This document shows, piece by piece, positions 37,009-48,890 of a stretch of 64,000 nt of DNA. Position numbers and translations under genes: made by a program. The stretch is from Candidatus Acinetobacter avistercoris (lineage in GTDB: Bacteria; Pseudomonadota; Gammaproteobacteria; Pseudomonadales; Moraxellaceae): the NCBI GenBank assembly GCA_018883945.1, contig JAHLFF010000157.1, positions 1-64,000 on the forward strand, in the 5' to 3' direction. Within the stretch, counting starts at the first letter, position 1. Each line of letters opens with the position of its first letter. The notes under the pieces are model-generated. The model had not been told where the DNA came from. It did not search any database and worked only from the letters and a program-made list of their open reading frames with translations.

Positions 37009-37847
37009 AAATCATTCAAGTCTATTTGTGTTTTTCAAAGCATTTAAATAAATATGCAAGCTAAAAAAGAGTGAGTTTTTATATTTTCGCTTTTGCTTGA
37101 GCTCACGAATTAGAATCGCTCTAAATTATTTAAATATTACATAAAAAATCAATAAGTAATTATTTTGTATGACTAATTATTTGCATACAGATAAACAATT
37201 TTGGAATTTATTTTTTTGGAATATTCACTTAATTTTGATCATTTTCTATATTTCATCAATTTTCTGTCCAATATATTTCTGAGCCATAAACTTTATCTTC
37301 ACTCATTCTTTCTATTTCTTTAAAATCCAAACAGTCAATAAAATCATATGAAATTTTCACATAATATATTAAGCCATTATCAATAATAAATTTGATCGGA
37401 TTTCAATTGGCATCCACAGCTTAGTGAATGTATAAGCGCTTTCCATCAGCTTAGAAGCAGCTTGATTCTTAATTTATATCATCCAGAGATGATTGATCTA
37501 CTCGAATCTAAAGAGTATCGATAAAAGCCCAAATGTTGTGATCGAGATGAAGAGTAAATATGAATGGGAGCATTGCTCCTTATGGATTCTAGTTTTAATA
37601 GAAAAGCATCATGTTAGGCATAGCGAAGAATCAATTTGTTTTTAAAGATTAAATTTCACTTTCTCATTATTTTTCGAACAGCACATTCCAACACACTTTA
37701 ATGATTGAGCTTTGTTTACTTTAAGTTTTATCTGATTAAAAATTCACTGAATATCTAAACCAATATTGTACTTTTTTTTAAGGATCTTAATCGTTGATGA
37801 GACTTTCAAATAGAAGTCTGAATCGTAAGAGATATGCGTTTATAAAA

Positions 37848-37970
37848 TTCAAAAAATGATCATTAAGTGACAATAAATTGATAGATAAAACTCCTTATAG
37901 AAGAAGTTTAGGATGAGGGAAGACTTATCATGAGTGTGCTGTGTGAATAATGACTGATGAATGTAGTCCA
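37848..37970 (-). repeat. Intergenic repeat element, copy E
   Basis: On the minus strand it reads TGGACTACATTCATCAGTCATTATTC..., then CTTCCCTCATCCTAAACTTCT, TCTATCAATTTATTG and AATGATCATTTTT, in the order of copy C. The central hairpin has decayed and the right end is not kept. Confidence 0.7.
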
Positions 37971-38072
37971 GTGAACACCTCATCTAAATCGTTTTGAAGA
38001 TTCCATACTTCACCATAGCCACCACGTGCTAAATTTTGTAGAATATGTTTTTCTCCCCCTTGGTGCTTTTCT

Positions 38073-38558
38073 ATGACAGCTTGGACTGCACATGTAACCG
38101 TCGCAACTGTGGTTGAAAAAGACGGAAAATTCCTGTTTGTAGAAGAACATACAGAAGGTGTAACGCACACTGTATTCAACCAACCTGCGGGTCATGTTGA
38201 AGCCAATGAAAGTCTAATACAAGCCGCTGTCCGCGAGACCATGGAGGAAACGGGCTACGAGGTTGAGATTCAAGCTCTGCTCGGTATCTATAGTTATACA
38301 CCCCCCATGTTTCCAGATCGTACCTATTATCGCTTCTGTTTTTTAGCTAAAGACATTCAACATCATCAAGATGCAAAGCTCGATACAGATATAATCGGTG
38401 CAGTGTGGATGACCTTGGATGAACTTGAATTATCAGCACGCGCGCGGAGTCCACTAGTGACTAAAGCTGTGAAAGATGCTCTATCAGGTCAAAAATTTCC
38501 TTTATCGCTCGTTTATGAGCACCAAAACTCTCCCTTTATTTCAAATTTGGATGCTTAG
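38073..38558 (+). CDS. nudJ: NUDIX hydrolase, NudJ-like
   Basis: 161 aa. The Nudix box is intact: [24 protein letters not shown] fits G-x5-E-x7-REUXEEXGU. Position immediately before mnmA, hflD and purB is the same as Escherichia coli nudJ (ymfB), a phosphatase acting on thiamine-pyrophosphate precursors and nucleoside di/triphosphates, which supports the name. No strong ribosome binding site precedes the ATG. The stop lies 4 nt before mnmA. Confidence 0.88.
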   Translation: MTAWTAHVTVATVVEKDGKFLFVEEHTEGVTHTVFNQPAGHVEANESLIQAAVRETMEETGYEVEIQALLGIYSYTPPMFPDRTYYRFCFLAKDIQHHQDAKLDTDIIGAVWMTLDELELSARARSPLVTKAVKDALSGQKFPLSLVYEHQNSPFISNLDA

Positions 38559-38562
38559 TCCT

Positions 38563-39696
38563 ATGCAACAACGTGTCATCGTCGGTATGTCGGGTGGTGT
38601 AGACTCCTCTGTTTCTGCGGCACTTTTACTTCAACAAGGTTATCAAGTTGAAGGTCTTTTCATGAAAAACTGGGAAGAAGATGACGGTACAGAATACTGT
38701 ACGGCGATGGATGATCTTGCCGATGCACAAGCCGTCTGCGACAAAATCGGCATCAAACTCCACACCGCCAACTTTGCTATGGAGTATTGGGATCGTGTGT
38801 TTGAACATTTTCTTGCAGAATATGCCGCTGGTCGTACACCCAACCCAGATATTTTGTGCAATAAAGAAATCAAATTCCGTGCTTTCCTTGATCATGCGGT
38901 AAACTTAGGTGCAGACTTTATTGCGACTGGTCATTACTGCCGTCGTGGTGTAACTGAAACCAATTCACGTGGTGAGGAATATGCTCCTCTACTTCGTGGC
39001 GTTGACCAAAACAAAGATCAAACCTATTTTTTACATGCAGTACATGGTCGTGAAATCAATAAAACACTGTTCCCCGTCGGTGAAATTGAAAAGCCAGAAG
39101 TTCGTCGGATTGCCGAAGAACTAGGACTGGCAACAGCAAAGAAAAAAGATTCAACGGGTATCTGTTTTATCGGTGAACGTCGTTTTAATGATTTTTTAAA
39201 ACAATACTTACCGGCTCAAGCTGGAAAAATTGTACTTGATGATGGTAAAGAGGTTGGTGAACATCACGGCTTAATGTACTATACGCTCGGTCAGCGTGGC
39301 GGCATTGGTATGGGCGGCTTAAAAGGCGCTGCTGAAGGCGCTTGGTTTGTGCTACATAAAGACATTGAAAACAATCGCTTGGTGATTGGTCAAGGCCACG
39401 AACACCCATTGATGCAAAGTACCACTTTATGGTCAGAAGCGATTGATTGGGTCGCAGGTGAACAAGCGATTCCTGATACTGGTTTCCGTTGCACTGCAAA
39501 AACCCGTTATCGTCAACCTGATCAAACCTGCGTAATTTTCAAAGATTCGACAATGCCAAATGGTGTTCGTGTAGAATTTGATGAACCGCAACGTGCGGTG
39601 ACTCCAGGGCAAAGCGTAGTTTTCTACGTAGATGAAGTTTGTTTAGGCGGCGGTGTGATTCATCATACCAATGCGCCAAAACCTGATTTTATTTGA
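38563..39696 (+). CDS. mnmA: tRNA-specific 2-thiouridylase MnmA
   Basis: 377 aa enzyme that thiolates U34 of tRNA-Lys, -Glu and -Gln. The PP-loop motif is [11 protein letters not shown]; the catalytic cysteines are in [12 protein letters not shown] and [12 protein letters not shown]. The start [12 protein letters not shown] matches the usual N-terminus and lies 4 nt after nudJ; longer readings would overlap nudJ. Part of the nudJ-mnmA-hflD-purB operon. Confidence 0.97.
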   Translation: MQQRVIVGMSGGVDSSVSAALLLQQGYQVEGLFMKNWEEDDGTEYCTAMDDLADAQAVCDKIGIKLHTANFAMEYWDRVFEHFLAEYAAGRTPNPDILCNKEIKFRAFLDHAVNLGADFIATGHYCRRGVTETNSRGEEYAPLLRGVDQNKDQTYFLHAVHGREINKTLFPVGEIEKPEVRRIAEELGLATAKKKDSTGICFIGERRFNDFLKQYLPAQAGKIVLDDGKEVGEHHGLMYYTLGQRGGIGMGGLKGAAEGAWFVLHKDIENNRLVIGQGHEHPLMQSTTLWSEAIDWVAGEQAIPDTGFRCTAKTRYRQPDQTCVIFKDSTMPNGVRVEFDEPQRAVTPGQSVVFYVDEVCLGGGVIHHTNAPKPDFI

Positions 39697-39708
39697 GGAA
39701 TTACTGGC

Positions 39709-40440
39709 ATGACAGAGTTACCTTTTCAACAGCCTCAAACTCTGAATAACCGTCAAAATAAAGCTTTGGCGTTAGCTGCTGTTTTTCAATCGACACAGCT
39801 GACCCATATGACAGCGCTCTCAGGACGACAGAGTATTGGTGAAAACGGTAACTTCTATCTAGAACAATTGATTAAGGCGAGTTTAAATATTCGCCCTCAA
39901 TCCAATCAAAATTGTCAAACCTTAGATTTCTTTACACAACTCGCCGATATTTCACTCGGACTCAAAACTTTAGAAAATAGCATTACCCAACCGTTTAATA
40001 CTTCTCCAAAATCTAGAATTCCAAAATTTTCCAATGCTAAATTGCCTATGTCTTATGCCATGGCCCTGCTGCATTTAGAAAAGAAAGTCTATAGCAATCC
40101 AAAATTCGTAGAAATTATTGAAAAATCACAACAAAAAATTCTAAAGCAACTTTCTTTTTTTGATCATAACTATTTACACCCGAGTATCATTGCCAACCTC
40201 GCTCAAACCTATGTTGAAACAGCTGGATCCATTAATCCACGGATCATGGTCAAAGGTAGCGCAGAAGCATTTAAAGACAGTTCTCACACGAATCGCATTC
40301 GTGCATCTCTATTTACTGGCTTACAAATGGCGCATTTATGGCGTCAGTCTGGTGGAAGTTCATGGTCCATGATCTTCACCAAACGCAAGCTACTCAAAGA
40401 TATTCAAGATCTCGCTCGTTTACAATTTCAGGTGGTTTAA
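39709..40440 (+). CDS. hflD: High frequency lysogenization protein HflD homologue
   Basis: 243 aa, mostly helical, without enzyme motifs. In Escherichia coli HflD is a peripheral membrane protein that counters phage lambda CII; its cellular role is otherwise unclear. Identification rests on position between mnmA and purB and on family-like segments ([45 protein letters not shown]). The middle contains an N/Q-rich diverged stretch. Confidence 0.9.
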   Translation: MTELPFQQPQTLNNRQNKALALAAVFQSTQLTHMTALSGRQSIGENGNFYLEQLIKASLNIRPQSNQNCQTLDFFTQLADISLGLKTLENSITQPFNTSPKSRIPKFSNAKLPMSYAMALLHLEKKVYSNPKFVEIIEKSQQKILKQLSFFDHNYLHPSIIANLAQTYVETAGSINPRIMVKGSAEAFKDSSHTNRIRASLFTGLQMAHLWRQSGGSSWSMIFTKRKLLKDIQDLARLQFQVV

Positions 40441-40485
40441 CTTGAAATTTTCCGGGTTTGTTGTACGTTTAATTCCAATGTCTAA

Positions 40486-41883
<1,398 letters not shown>

Positions 41884-41919
41884 TCTGATTCAAATTTGAA
41901 TAAATAAAATGAATAAATA

Positions 41920-41949
41920 AAAAAGCGAAGTTTAGACTTCGCTTTTTTA
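41920..41949. terminator. Terminator after purB
   Basis: AAAAAAGCGAAG-TTTAGA-CTTCGCTTTTTT hairpin between convergent genes. Confidence 0.9.
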
Positions 41950-41967
41950 TTGGATTAAAAAAATGAT

Positions 41968-41995
41968 TTCTCATCTCTCATTTCTCATCTCTCAT
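41968..41995. repeat. 14-bp tandem duplication
   Basis: Two exact adjacent copies of TTCTCATCTCTCAT, abutting the stop codon of the small protein gene at 41997. Confidence 0.95.
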
Positions 41996-41996
41996 T

Positions 41997-42242
41997 TCAT
42001 TCTGAGCGTGGGCAATAGCGCATCCAATCCGCTTTCATTTTTTCAAATTCATCACCTGTCAGAACTTCACTAAAATAAATAAAATAGGTTGCGTCTGGAT
42101 ATTGGATCTCATGTCTGTAATGCATTCCACGCAGGGAAACAGAAAGCTCTTCTGGAAAATCATCACTCAATTGATTTAATTCTTCAAAATCATAGTCGAA
42201 ATAACAATTTTGCACCGCAATAAATGCTTCAATGATCGCCAT
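41997..42242 (-). CDS. Hypothetical small acidic protein
   Basis: 81 aa, acidic, no signal peptide or membrane segment. Sequence MAIIEAFIAVQNCYFDYDFEE... contains many Asp/Glu/Tyr/Phe residues. I recognise no family. The ATG at 42242 is used; a GGGA about 11 nt upstream is a weak ribosome binding site. It shares a terminator with purB on the other strand. A genuine gene is likely because base use and composition look coding, but this is not certain. Confidence 0.6.
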   Translation of the reverse strand: MAIIEAFIAVQNCYFDYDFEELNQLSDDFPEELSVSLRGMHYRHEIQYPDATYFIYFSEVLTGDEFEKMKADWMRYCPRSE

Positions 42243-42477
42243 AGCCAATATCCCAGAAATTTTAAACCGACATTTTAGCGGATTAAGATACGTAAAGCCC
42301 AGACAGTCCTTCCTAAATCCTCAAATGAGATAAGAATTAAGATCAACATGGACAAGACATCACAATTCATTTAAATGTTCAAAAATAAAAGTAGACTGAG
42401 ATCATTATAATTAGACTTTGATTTTATGGATAAGTTCTCAGCTATAATGCCTAAAATTCAAAAATGACAATAACGCT

Positions 42478-43122
42478 ATGATTTACACTTCATTGAGCCA
42501 TAAGCACTTTTTTATTCTGGCTTTATTCCTGATTGCATTAATTTTCGCCAGCATTCAACCGCTTGAATGGGTCTCTTATGGCTTGCATCAAATCGGGACT
42601 GCCCTGATGTTGATCTTTCTGCTTTATTGTTTGAAAAAAATAGGACTCAGCTTTTGGAGTTTTGCACTTTATATTGGCTTTTTAATGATTCACATTTTAG
42701 GTGCCCACTATCTTTATTCTTATGTGCCTTATAATGAATGGCTGATACAACTTTTTAATTTCGATTTGAATCAATCTATGGGTTGGACGCGTAATATGTA
42801 CGATCGTTTGGTTCATTTTGCCTATGGATTATTACTCTACCCTTTCTTTCTCAGACTGTTTCAAGTTTGGCTTCCACAATTATCGACCAAGGTTTTATTG
42901 ATTTTGGTGGTACAGTTCGTGATGGCCAGCAGTTTGGTATACGAATGGATTGAATGGTTCATTGCGATTGGCCTCTCCCCTGAAGCTGCTGAAAACTATA
43001 ATGGACAACAAGGGGATATTTGGGATGCACACAAAGATATGTGGATCGCAACTCTTGGATCTATCCTAGCGGGCATCATTATGCTTCGTAAAAACCACAA
43101 GCAAAAACTACACGTAAAATAA
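42478..43122 (+). CDS. DUF2238 membrane protein (YjdF-like)
   Basis: 214 aa inner-membrane protein with about six helices. DUF2238 signatures are clear: RNMYDRLVHFAYGLLLYPF, YEWIEWFI and NGQQGDIWDAHKDM. Function is unknown in the family. Followed by repeat element copy C. Confidence 0.88.
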   Translation: MIYTSLSHKHFFILALFLIALIFASIQPLEWVSYGLHQIGTALMLIFLLYCLKKIGLSFWSFALYIGFLMIHILGAHYLYSYVPYNEWLIQLFNFDLNQSMGWTRNMYDRLVHFAYGLLLYPFFLRLFQVWLPQLSTKVLLILVVQFVMASSLVYEWIEWFIAIGLSPEAAENYNGQQGDIWDAHKDMWIATLGSILAGIIMLRKNHKQKLHVK

Positions 43123-43151
43123 ACTCAATAAGTCATTGGTTCTTAATACAT

Positions 43152-43297
43152 TAGACTTCTTTCAAAAGTCATTATTCATACAATACACTCATCATAAGTA
43201 TTCCCTCATCCTAACCTTCTCCCAAAGGGAGAAGGGATTTTTACCTATCAATTTATGGCCATTCAATGATCATTTTTCGACTGATGAAAGAGATCTA
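43152..43297 (+). repeat. Intergenic repeat element, copy C (146 bp, best preserved)
   Basis: Left end TAGACTTCTTTCA and right end TGAAAGAGATCTA are imperfect terminal inverted repeats that stay alignable for nearly 30 bp; both outer ends are TA dinucleotides. The centre has arms CCTTCTCCC and GGGAGAAGG around AAA, followed by GATTTTTA. Same element as copies A, B, D, E and F. Confidence 0.8.
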
Positions 43298-43318
43298 TTA
43301 TCAAATCAATAAACAAAC

Positions 43319-43351
43319 GTAAAAAAGCCAATCATGTGATTGGCTTTTTTA
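43319..43351. terminator. Terminator between DUF2238 gene and sohB
   Basis: AAAAAGCCAATCA-TG-TGATTGGCTTTTT hairpin between convergent genes. Confidence 0.9.
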
Positions 43352-43389
43352 TTTATGAGATAGTTTTATTTATGCGATAGAATTTTTAT

Positions 43390-44361
43390 TTAAAGCTTTG
43401 GATCACGCACTTGGACTAAATTAGCGTTGGCCTTAGACAAGCTTTCCAGCATTTTATTCATCACCACTGGAATCAAACTCTCTGCCATTTGTGCCGCTTG
43501 CAAACCAAGCTTTTCGCCCAAGGTTGGTTTACGACGGGTTTGAATCAAATAAACATCATGCAGTGTCAATAAATTCAATAAATATTCATCTGAAGTTTGT
43601 AGCTTGTCTACCAGATTCAAATCTAAAGAATCTTGACCGTACCAATGTTCACCCGTCGCTACTTTTTCCACATTTAATTGCGGACGATATTTTTCTACAA
43701 AATGCTTAAACAATACATGTGTTTGTTGTAGCTCTTCTTCAAATTTAGCTTTACCTTCTTCAGTGTTTTCACCGAACATGGTCACGGTACGTTTATATTG
43801 ACCTGCTGTGTACAGCTCAAAATCCACATTATGTTGTTTTAATAAACGATTAAAATTCGGTACTTGTGCAACGACACCAATTGAACCTAAAACAGCAAAC
43901 GGCGCAGAGATAATTTCATTACCAATACACGCCATCATATAACCGCCACTCGCAGCAACTTTGTCTACACAGATGGTTAGGTGAAAACCTGCATCACGCA
44001 AACGGACCAATTGTGCAGCTGCAAGACCATAGCCATGAACCATGCCGCCTGGACTTTCGAGACGTACCACAACACGATCACGACCCGCCTTGGCCGTAGA
44101 CAGAATTAAAGTAATTTCTTCTCGTAGGTTCTCAACTGCCGAGGCTGCCATATCACCTTTAAAATCCAACACATAAATTTTTTGATTATTCTTTTTACGC
44201 GCACGTGCTTCTTTAGAAAATTGCTGTGAAAGTTGTAGTAACTCAAATTTACTCGCTGTGCTTTGTGCAATCTTTTTTCTTTGATCATTAATACGGGCAT
44301 TGAGATGACTAACGCGAATCTCTGCAGGCAATTTTGGCAAATGAAATAACATAATGCACAT
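43390..44361 (-). CDS. sohB: S49 family peptidase, SohB-like
   Basis: 323 aa serine peptidase. The nucleophile is in VAASGGYMMACIG and the general-base Lys in AGQYKRTVTMFG, giving the Ser-Lys dyad of the SppA/SohB group; the overall layout fits SohB. The Escherichia coli protein has an N-terminal membrane anchor, but none is seen here: the N-terminus is short and charged (ARINDQRKK). Start is uncertain between 44361 and 44352. Confidence 0.85.
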   Translation of the reverse strand: MCIMLFHLPKLPAEIRVSHLNARINDQRKKIAQSTASKFELLQLSQQFSKEARARKKNNQKIYVLDFKGDMAASAVENLREEITLILSTAKAGRDRVVVRLESPGGMVHGYGLAAAQLVRLRDAGFHLTICVDKVAASGGYMMACIGNEIISAPFAVLGSIGVVAQVPNFNRLLKQHNVDFELYTAGQYKRTVTMFGENTEEGKAKFEEELQQTHVLFKHFVEKYRPQLNVEKVATGEHWYGQDSLDLNLVDKLQTSDEYLLNLLTLHDVYLIQTRRKPTLGEKLGLQAAQMAESLIPVVMNKMLESLSKANANLVQVRDPKL

Positions 44362-44652
44362 TTCTCTTTAATTCATATTTATAGCTTTAACATGAGGTCT
44401 AATTGGATAAATTTCAATAGAATTTTTGCAATGAAAGCCGTTATTTTAAAAACACTAATCTTTGTCTTTAGAAACACCAGTCTTTGTTTTTAATGATGAG
44501 GTACTTTAATGTGTGAGCCTGAGTAATTTCATTTACCAATCTGCGTACTTTAAGTGGTGAATCTATCACGAAGACAAATTATGTCGTTCTCCTCTAGTGC
44601 AAAATTCTATTTTTTGGCATGATGCATCTAAATAATCACTGAATAAGCATAA

Positions 44653-45993
44653 ATGACTCAAATGCGTTGGCTCGAACTACTTTCTACCATTCGGATTGGC
44701 AGTAAAAAACAAAGCTCAGAACAAGCACGCAGCCCATTTCATAAAGATTATGACCGTATTATTTTCTCACAAAGCTTTCGACAGCTTAATCGTAAAACTC
44801 AAGTTCACCCTTTAACGCAACATGATGGCATTCATACACGTTTGACTCATTCGCTCGAAGTGTCTTGTATTGGGCGTTCTTTAGGCATGTTGGCTGCTGA
44901 AAAAATCAAAGATGAACTCCCCGTTTGGATTTCTCCTGCCGATGTCGGGGCGATTATTCAAGCCGCATGTTTGGCACATGACATTGGTAACCCACCTTTT
45001 GGACACGCGGGTGAATATGCCATTCGAGAATGGTTTGATGATGTATCTCACGGAGACTTTCTTGCCGCACTGAGCCCTGAGCAACAAGCGGATGTGCGTC
45101 AGTTTGAGGGCAATGCACAAGGTTTAAGGTTGTTAACCAAAATTGACTATCACCCCAACGATGGCGGTATGCGCTTAACTTACGCAACGTTAGGGGCTTA
45201 CTTAAAGTACCCTTGGCTTTCAAAAACCATTGCTTCGCAAGGCAATACTCCAGCCAGTAAACGTGCTAAGTTCGGCTGTTATCAATCAGAAAAAGAAATC
45301 TTAAAGCAAATTGGTGATCAGCTTGGTCTGATTCAACTCGGAGATTATCATTTCTGCCGTCATCCACTGACCTATCTATTAGAAGCCGCAGATGATATTT
45401 GCTATGCCCTCATTGATTTGGAAGATGGCATTATTTTAAACATGCTCACATATGAGCAAGTTGAGCCGATATTTTTAGATCTTATTGGTGATTATGGGCG
45501 ACCTTCTGAGTTGGCTATGCCTCATACCACTTGGCAACAAAAAATTGCAGCACTTCGCGGTCGCGTTATGAAACGTTTGGTTGATGAAGTGACCACTGCT
45601 TTTGCAAAGCATCATTTTGAAATATTATCAGGTCAGCTTAAAGGCAGTTTATTGCAATATTGTTCGCCTGATATCGAGGCGGGCATTAACCAAGCTAAAA
45701 ATTTAGCTCGTGATAAAATTTTTGAACATCCACAAAAATCAGGTTTAGAAATTATTGCGCATCAGAGCTTACAACACATACTTGATGCCTTTATTCCTCT
45801 CACAACGCCTGACAAAGTTCATAGTTTTAAAGACGGACGGTTATTTTCAATTCTTACAGGTTTTGGTGCACATTTTAGTGATGATCATTATGAAAATATC
45901 ATGCAAGTACTCGATATCATTTCAAAATTTTCAGACCATCAAGCTTATAATTTGGCACAAGAACTGAAGGGTAATAAAGTTGGGTTTTTATAA
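44653..45993 (+). CDS. dgt: dGTPase family dNTP triphosphohydrolase
   Basis: 446 aa HD-domain enzyme that cleaves dNTPs to nucleoside and triphosphate. Metal-binding residues are in RLTHSLEVS and CLAHDIGNPPFGHAGE; QSFRQLNRKTQVHPL is the conserved N-terminal segment. The 291-bp gap upstream shows no gene. Some relatives defend against phage, but nothing in the context suggests that here. Confidence 0.93.
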   Translation: MTQMRWLELLSTIRIGSKKQSSEQARSPFHKDYDRIIFSQSFRQLNRKTQVHPLTQHDGIHTRLTHSLEVSCIGRSLGMLAAEKIKDELPVWISPADVGAIIQAACLAHDIGNPPFGHAGEYAIREWFDDVSHGDFLAALSPEQQADVRQFEGNAQGLRLLTKIDYHPNDGGMRLTYATLGAYLKYPWLSKTIASQGNTPASKRAKFGCYQSEKEILKQIGDQLGLIQLGDYHFCRHPLTYLLEAADDICYALIDLEDGIILNMLTYEQVEPIFLDLIGDYGRPSELAMPHTTWQQKIAALRGRVMKRLVDEVTTAFAKHHFEILSGQLKGSLLQYCSPDIEAGINQAKNLARDKIFEHPQKSGLEIIAHQSLQHILDAFIPLTTPDKVHSFKDGRLFSILTGFGAHFSDDHYENIMQVLDIISKFSDHQAYNLAQELKGNKVGFL

Positions 45994-46147
45994 GACTATA
46001 TAAGCCCTGTTAAAAAGCCTGATCACGGTATTATTTGTAATAAAATCGATTAATCGTTTATAAATAATTCAAGATGATCCTGTTATTTTGCCTTTCTCGA
46101 CAATGACCTCTACTATTCAACCATTAACAATGAAGTGAACACCAATA

Positions 46148-46750
46148 ATGATCGGATGCCTAATAGGTGAAGTGCTTGCTTTAGAAGCACCTACTGTCTT
46201 ACTCAATGTGAATGGCGTTGGCTATGAAGTTGATACGCCTTTAACAACATTTTGCCAATTACAAACAGGGCAAAAAGTGACTTTGTGGACGCATTTGACT
46301 GTGCGTGAAGATGCGCAGTTACTGTATGGTTTTTTAAATACACAAGACAAAATCATTTTTAGAACGCTGTTAAAAGTGAATGGCGTAGGTCCTAAAATGG
46401 CCCTCGGTATTCTGTCAACATTGAGTGTAGAGATGTTGATTCATACTGTTGAACATAATGATGTGAAGACATTGGTCAAAGTTCCGGGTGTGGGTACTAA
46501 AACAGCAGAACGTTTAATGATTGAATTGCGTGATCGTTTTAAAACTTTTGCCATGAGCAGTACAAGCACTGGAACAACCGCAGCTCAAATTCAATTTACA
46601 GGAAATTCTGCGGTTGCTGAAGCTGAAGCAGCTTTACAGTCTTTAGGTTATAAGCCTTTAGAAGCGCAGAAGTTAGTCAATGCAGCCAAAGGTGATTTCA
46701 CTGAAGCATCAGATATTATTCGTGCTGCGCTTAAATCCATGAACAAATAA
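46148..46750 (+). CDS. ruvA: Holliday junction branch migration protein RuvA
   Basis: 200 aa. N-terminal OB-fold (MIGCLIGEVLALE...VNGVGYEV), then two helix-hairpin-helix motifs (LLKVNGVGPKMALGIL, LVKVPGVGTKTAERLM), and a C-terminal domain that contacts RuvB. Eighteen nt from ruvB, same operon. Confidence 0.98.
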   Translation: MIGCLIGEVLALEAPTVLLNVNGVGYEVDTPLTTFCQLQTGQKVTLWTHLTVREDAQLLYGFLNTQDKIIFRTLLKVNGVGPKMALGILSTLSVEMLIHTVEHNDVKTLVKVPGVGTKTAERLMIELRDRFKTFAMSSTSTGTTAAQIQFTGNSAVAEAEAALQSLGYKPLEAQKLVNAAKGDFTEASDIIRAALKSMNK

Positions 46751-46768
46751 AGATAGATAAAACCAACT

Positions 46769-47776
46769 ATGCAAGACCGTTTAATCAGTGGTTCTGAAAA
46801 ACCTGAAGATCATTTTGATCGTGCCATTCGCCCAACTTCTTTGGAAGACTATATTGGTCAACCTGTGGTTCGTGAGCAAATGGAAATTTTTATCGGAGCT
46901 GCCCGTGGGCGCGGTGAAGCATTAGATCACACCTTGATTTTTGGCCCTCCGGGTTTGGGTAAAACTACACTGGCCAATATTATTGCACGTGAAATGGGTG
47001 GTAATTTAAAATCAACTTCTGGTCCCGTGCTGGAACGTGCGGGTGACTTGGCAGCCATGCTGACCAATCTTGAAGAAGGTGATGTTTTATTTATTGACGA
47101 AATCCACCGTCTTTCCCCAGTGATTGAAGAAATTCTCTATCCAGCGATGGAAGACTATCAACTTGATATCATGATTGGTGAAGGGCCCGGTGCACGTTCT
47201 ATTAAATTAGACTTACCACCATTCACACTAGTGGCTGCGACTACACGTGCGGGTCTACTTACCTCTCCTTTACGTGACCGTTTTGGTATTGTGCAACGCC
47301 TTGAGTTTTATTCAGTCGAAGACTTAACGCACATTGTGAAACGTTCAGCCAATCTCATGGATGTTCCCATGACGGAAGATGGCGCAAAGGAAATCGCACG
47401 TCGTGCACGTGGTACGCCGCGTATTGCTAACCGTTTATTGCGTCGTGTTCGTGACTATGCCCAAGTCAAAGGCACAGGTGAAGTTAATCAAGATATGGCA
47501 CAACGCGCTTTAGATATGTTGAATGTCGATAAAGATGGTTTAGATACTTTAGACCGTCGATATCTATCGATGCTACTTGAGCGTTTTGATGGTGGACCGG
47601 GTGGCGTTGAAGCTTTGGCAGCAGCAATGGCTGAAGACTCAGGCACACTTGAAGATGTAATTGAACCTTATTTAATACAACAGGGTTATGTAATGCGTAC
47701 CGCACGTGGTCGTATTGCCACCAATATGGCGTATTTACAGTTTGGGATGACACCACCTGAGCCGAAAGAGAAGTGA
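46769..47776 (+). CDS. ruvB: Holliday junction helicase RuvB
   Basis: 335 aa AAA+ motor. Walker [13 protein letters not shown], Walker [10 protein letters not shown], sensor and the RDRFG arginine-finger region, plus a winged-helix C-terminal domain ([18 protein letters not shown]). Works with RuvA to drive branch migration. Confidence 0.98.
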   Translation: MQDRLISGSEKPEDHFDRAIRPTSLEDYIGQPVVREQMEIFIGAARGRGEALDHTLIFGPPGLGKTTLANIIAREMGGNLKSTSGPVLERAGDLAAMLTNLEEGDVLFIDEIHRLSPVIEEILYPAMEDYQLDIMIGEGPGARSIKLDLPPFTLVAATTRAGLLTSPLRDRFGIVQRLEFYSVEDLTHIVKRSANLMDVPMTEDGAKEIARRARGTPRIANRLLRRVRDYAQVKGTGEVNQDMAQRALDMLNVDKDGLDTLDRRYLSMLLERFDGGPGGVEALAAAMAEDSGTLEDVIEPYLIQQGYVMRTARGRIATNMAYLQFGMTPPEPKEK

Positions 47777-47863
47777 TTAAATCAAGGAGACTTAGTCTTC
47801 TTGATTGATTTCAATCTAAATTCAAAATAATATACTTAACTTATCATTAGTAATCAATAACAC

Positions 47864-48505
47864 ATGAATGAAGAACAAATACTAAAAAAGATTAAATCAA
47901 ATTACATCGCGGAACTATCAGGAAACAATTTAATTTCATTAATTCCTCGCAATATTCCACTGGATCAATTTAACGATTTAGAGCAATCCACATTACAGAC
48001 ATTGATGAGTCAATATTTTAACTTATTGCTTAAGATTACATTTAGAAATTTAAAAACCAATCTACAAATGGAACTTAACGAAGATAATCTGGAACAGATT
48101 ATCAATCATCCTTCTGAATATAGTATTGATAGTATATGTTTTAATTTAAGCTCAGCTGTCATCTGGATTAGTATTTATTATGATGCCGAAGTGACTTTTC
48201 TTTACCAAGAAAATACAACTCAACCCTCAATCGACCTAAGCCATTTATTTGTTGCATTATTCATATCAATTATTACCTTTTATCTTTTCTTTAATTTTAA
48301 CGAGAGTTTCCCAGAAATTATACGATTTATCATTCTTGGAATTGGAATTTTAGCGCTCGGTTTTATTTTCGAAAAACTTCAAAAGTTATTGCCAAAGCAA
48401 AAGAAAATACAAGAAACTGAACAAAAGTTTTTTGTGGCGCAATATTTAGCCCATCAACTAGAATTTTTTGCTACAGAACAGTTCAAACTTGACTTTAATG
48501 ATTGA
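47864..48505 (+). CDS. Hypothetical protein with two membrane segments
   Basis: 213 aa. No family recognised. An N-terminal soluble helical part (about 1-120) is followed by two adjacent hydrophobic helices (LFVALFISIITFYLFF and FIILGIGILALGFIF, about 128-172) and a C-terminal amphipathic helical tail. It lies 87 bp downstream of ruvB and is more AT-rich than the ruv genes; the leading sequence has no clear ribosome binding site. Confidence 0.6.
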   Translation: MNEEQILKKIKSNYIAELSGNNLISLIPRNIPLDQFNDLEQSTLQTLMSQYFNLLLKITFRNLKTNLQMELNEDNLEQIINHPSEYSIDSICFNLSSAVIWISIYYDAEVTFLYQENTTQPSIDLSHLFVALFISIITFYLFFNFNESFPEIIRFIILGIGILALGFIFEKLQKLLPKQKKIQETEQKFFVAQYLAHQLEFFATEQFKLDFND

Positions 48506-48890
48506 TAAGAAGCATTTTAAATTATACGTACTCTTACTTCCGATATTTTTAGATAAAAATAATTAGATCTTTTTATTAAATAATATGAAATAAAAGTGAG
48601 AACAAACAGAAAGCTCCTCCTCACCTCTTCTACAGTGAGGAAATCTCTATTGCAATTTTTAATGATTACAAATTGATTTATATAAGAACTTTATTCTTAA
48701 TTTGAATATTTTCAATACAATAAATTACAATTTTAAAAAACTAAAAAGTGCTTATTAAACAATAAACTCCCCACCCCATACCTTTAAGGTATATTGAAAA
48801 CACTCTAAAGGTTTTGCTAAACACATAATTTTCATGTGATTATAAAACTATCTCTCCTTTATTTATCATTTTATAGGATTCTCCAAAAGT
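48506..48890. other. 385-bp intergenic region
   Basis: AT-rich. A short hairpin (CCTCAC / GTGAGG, 48619-48640) may be a weak terminator. The promoter of the M20 peptidase must be here, but no consensus stands out. Confidence 0.5.

Larger units (their letters stand above)
36798..38072. other. 1.28-kb intergenic region
   Basis: AT-rich. It contains the symporter promoter region with the 17-bp palindrome, and repeat element copy E (37848-37970). No reading frame is convincing. The last 90 bp before nudJ are less AT-rich and read like a relic coding segment on the minus strand, but no product can be named. Confidence 0.6.

Noticed and set aside
37928..38179. Minus-strand reading frame overlapping the nudJ start
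   Set aside because: Largely antisense to a firmly identified gene and to repeat copy E; at most a relic of coding sequence at about 37978-38070.
44653..45993. dGTPase as part of an antiphage system
   Set aside because: Gene neighbours are housekeeping (ruvAB) and sequence is that of the ordinary dNTP triphosphohydrolase; no defence genes nearby.
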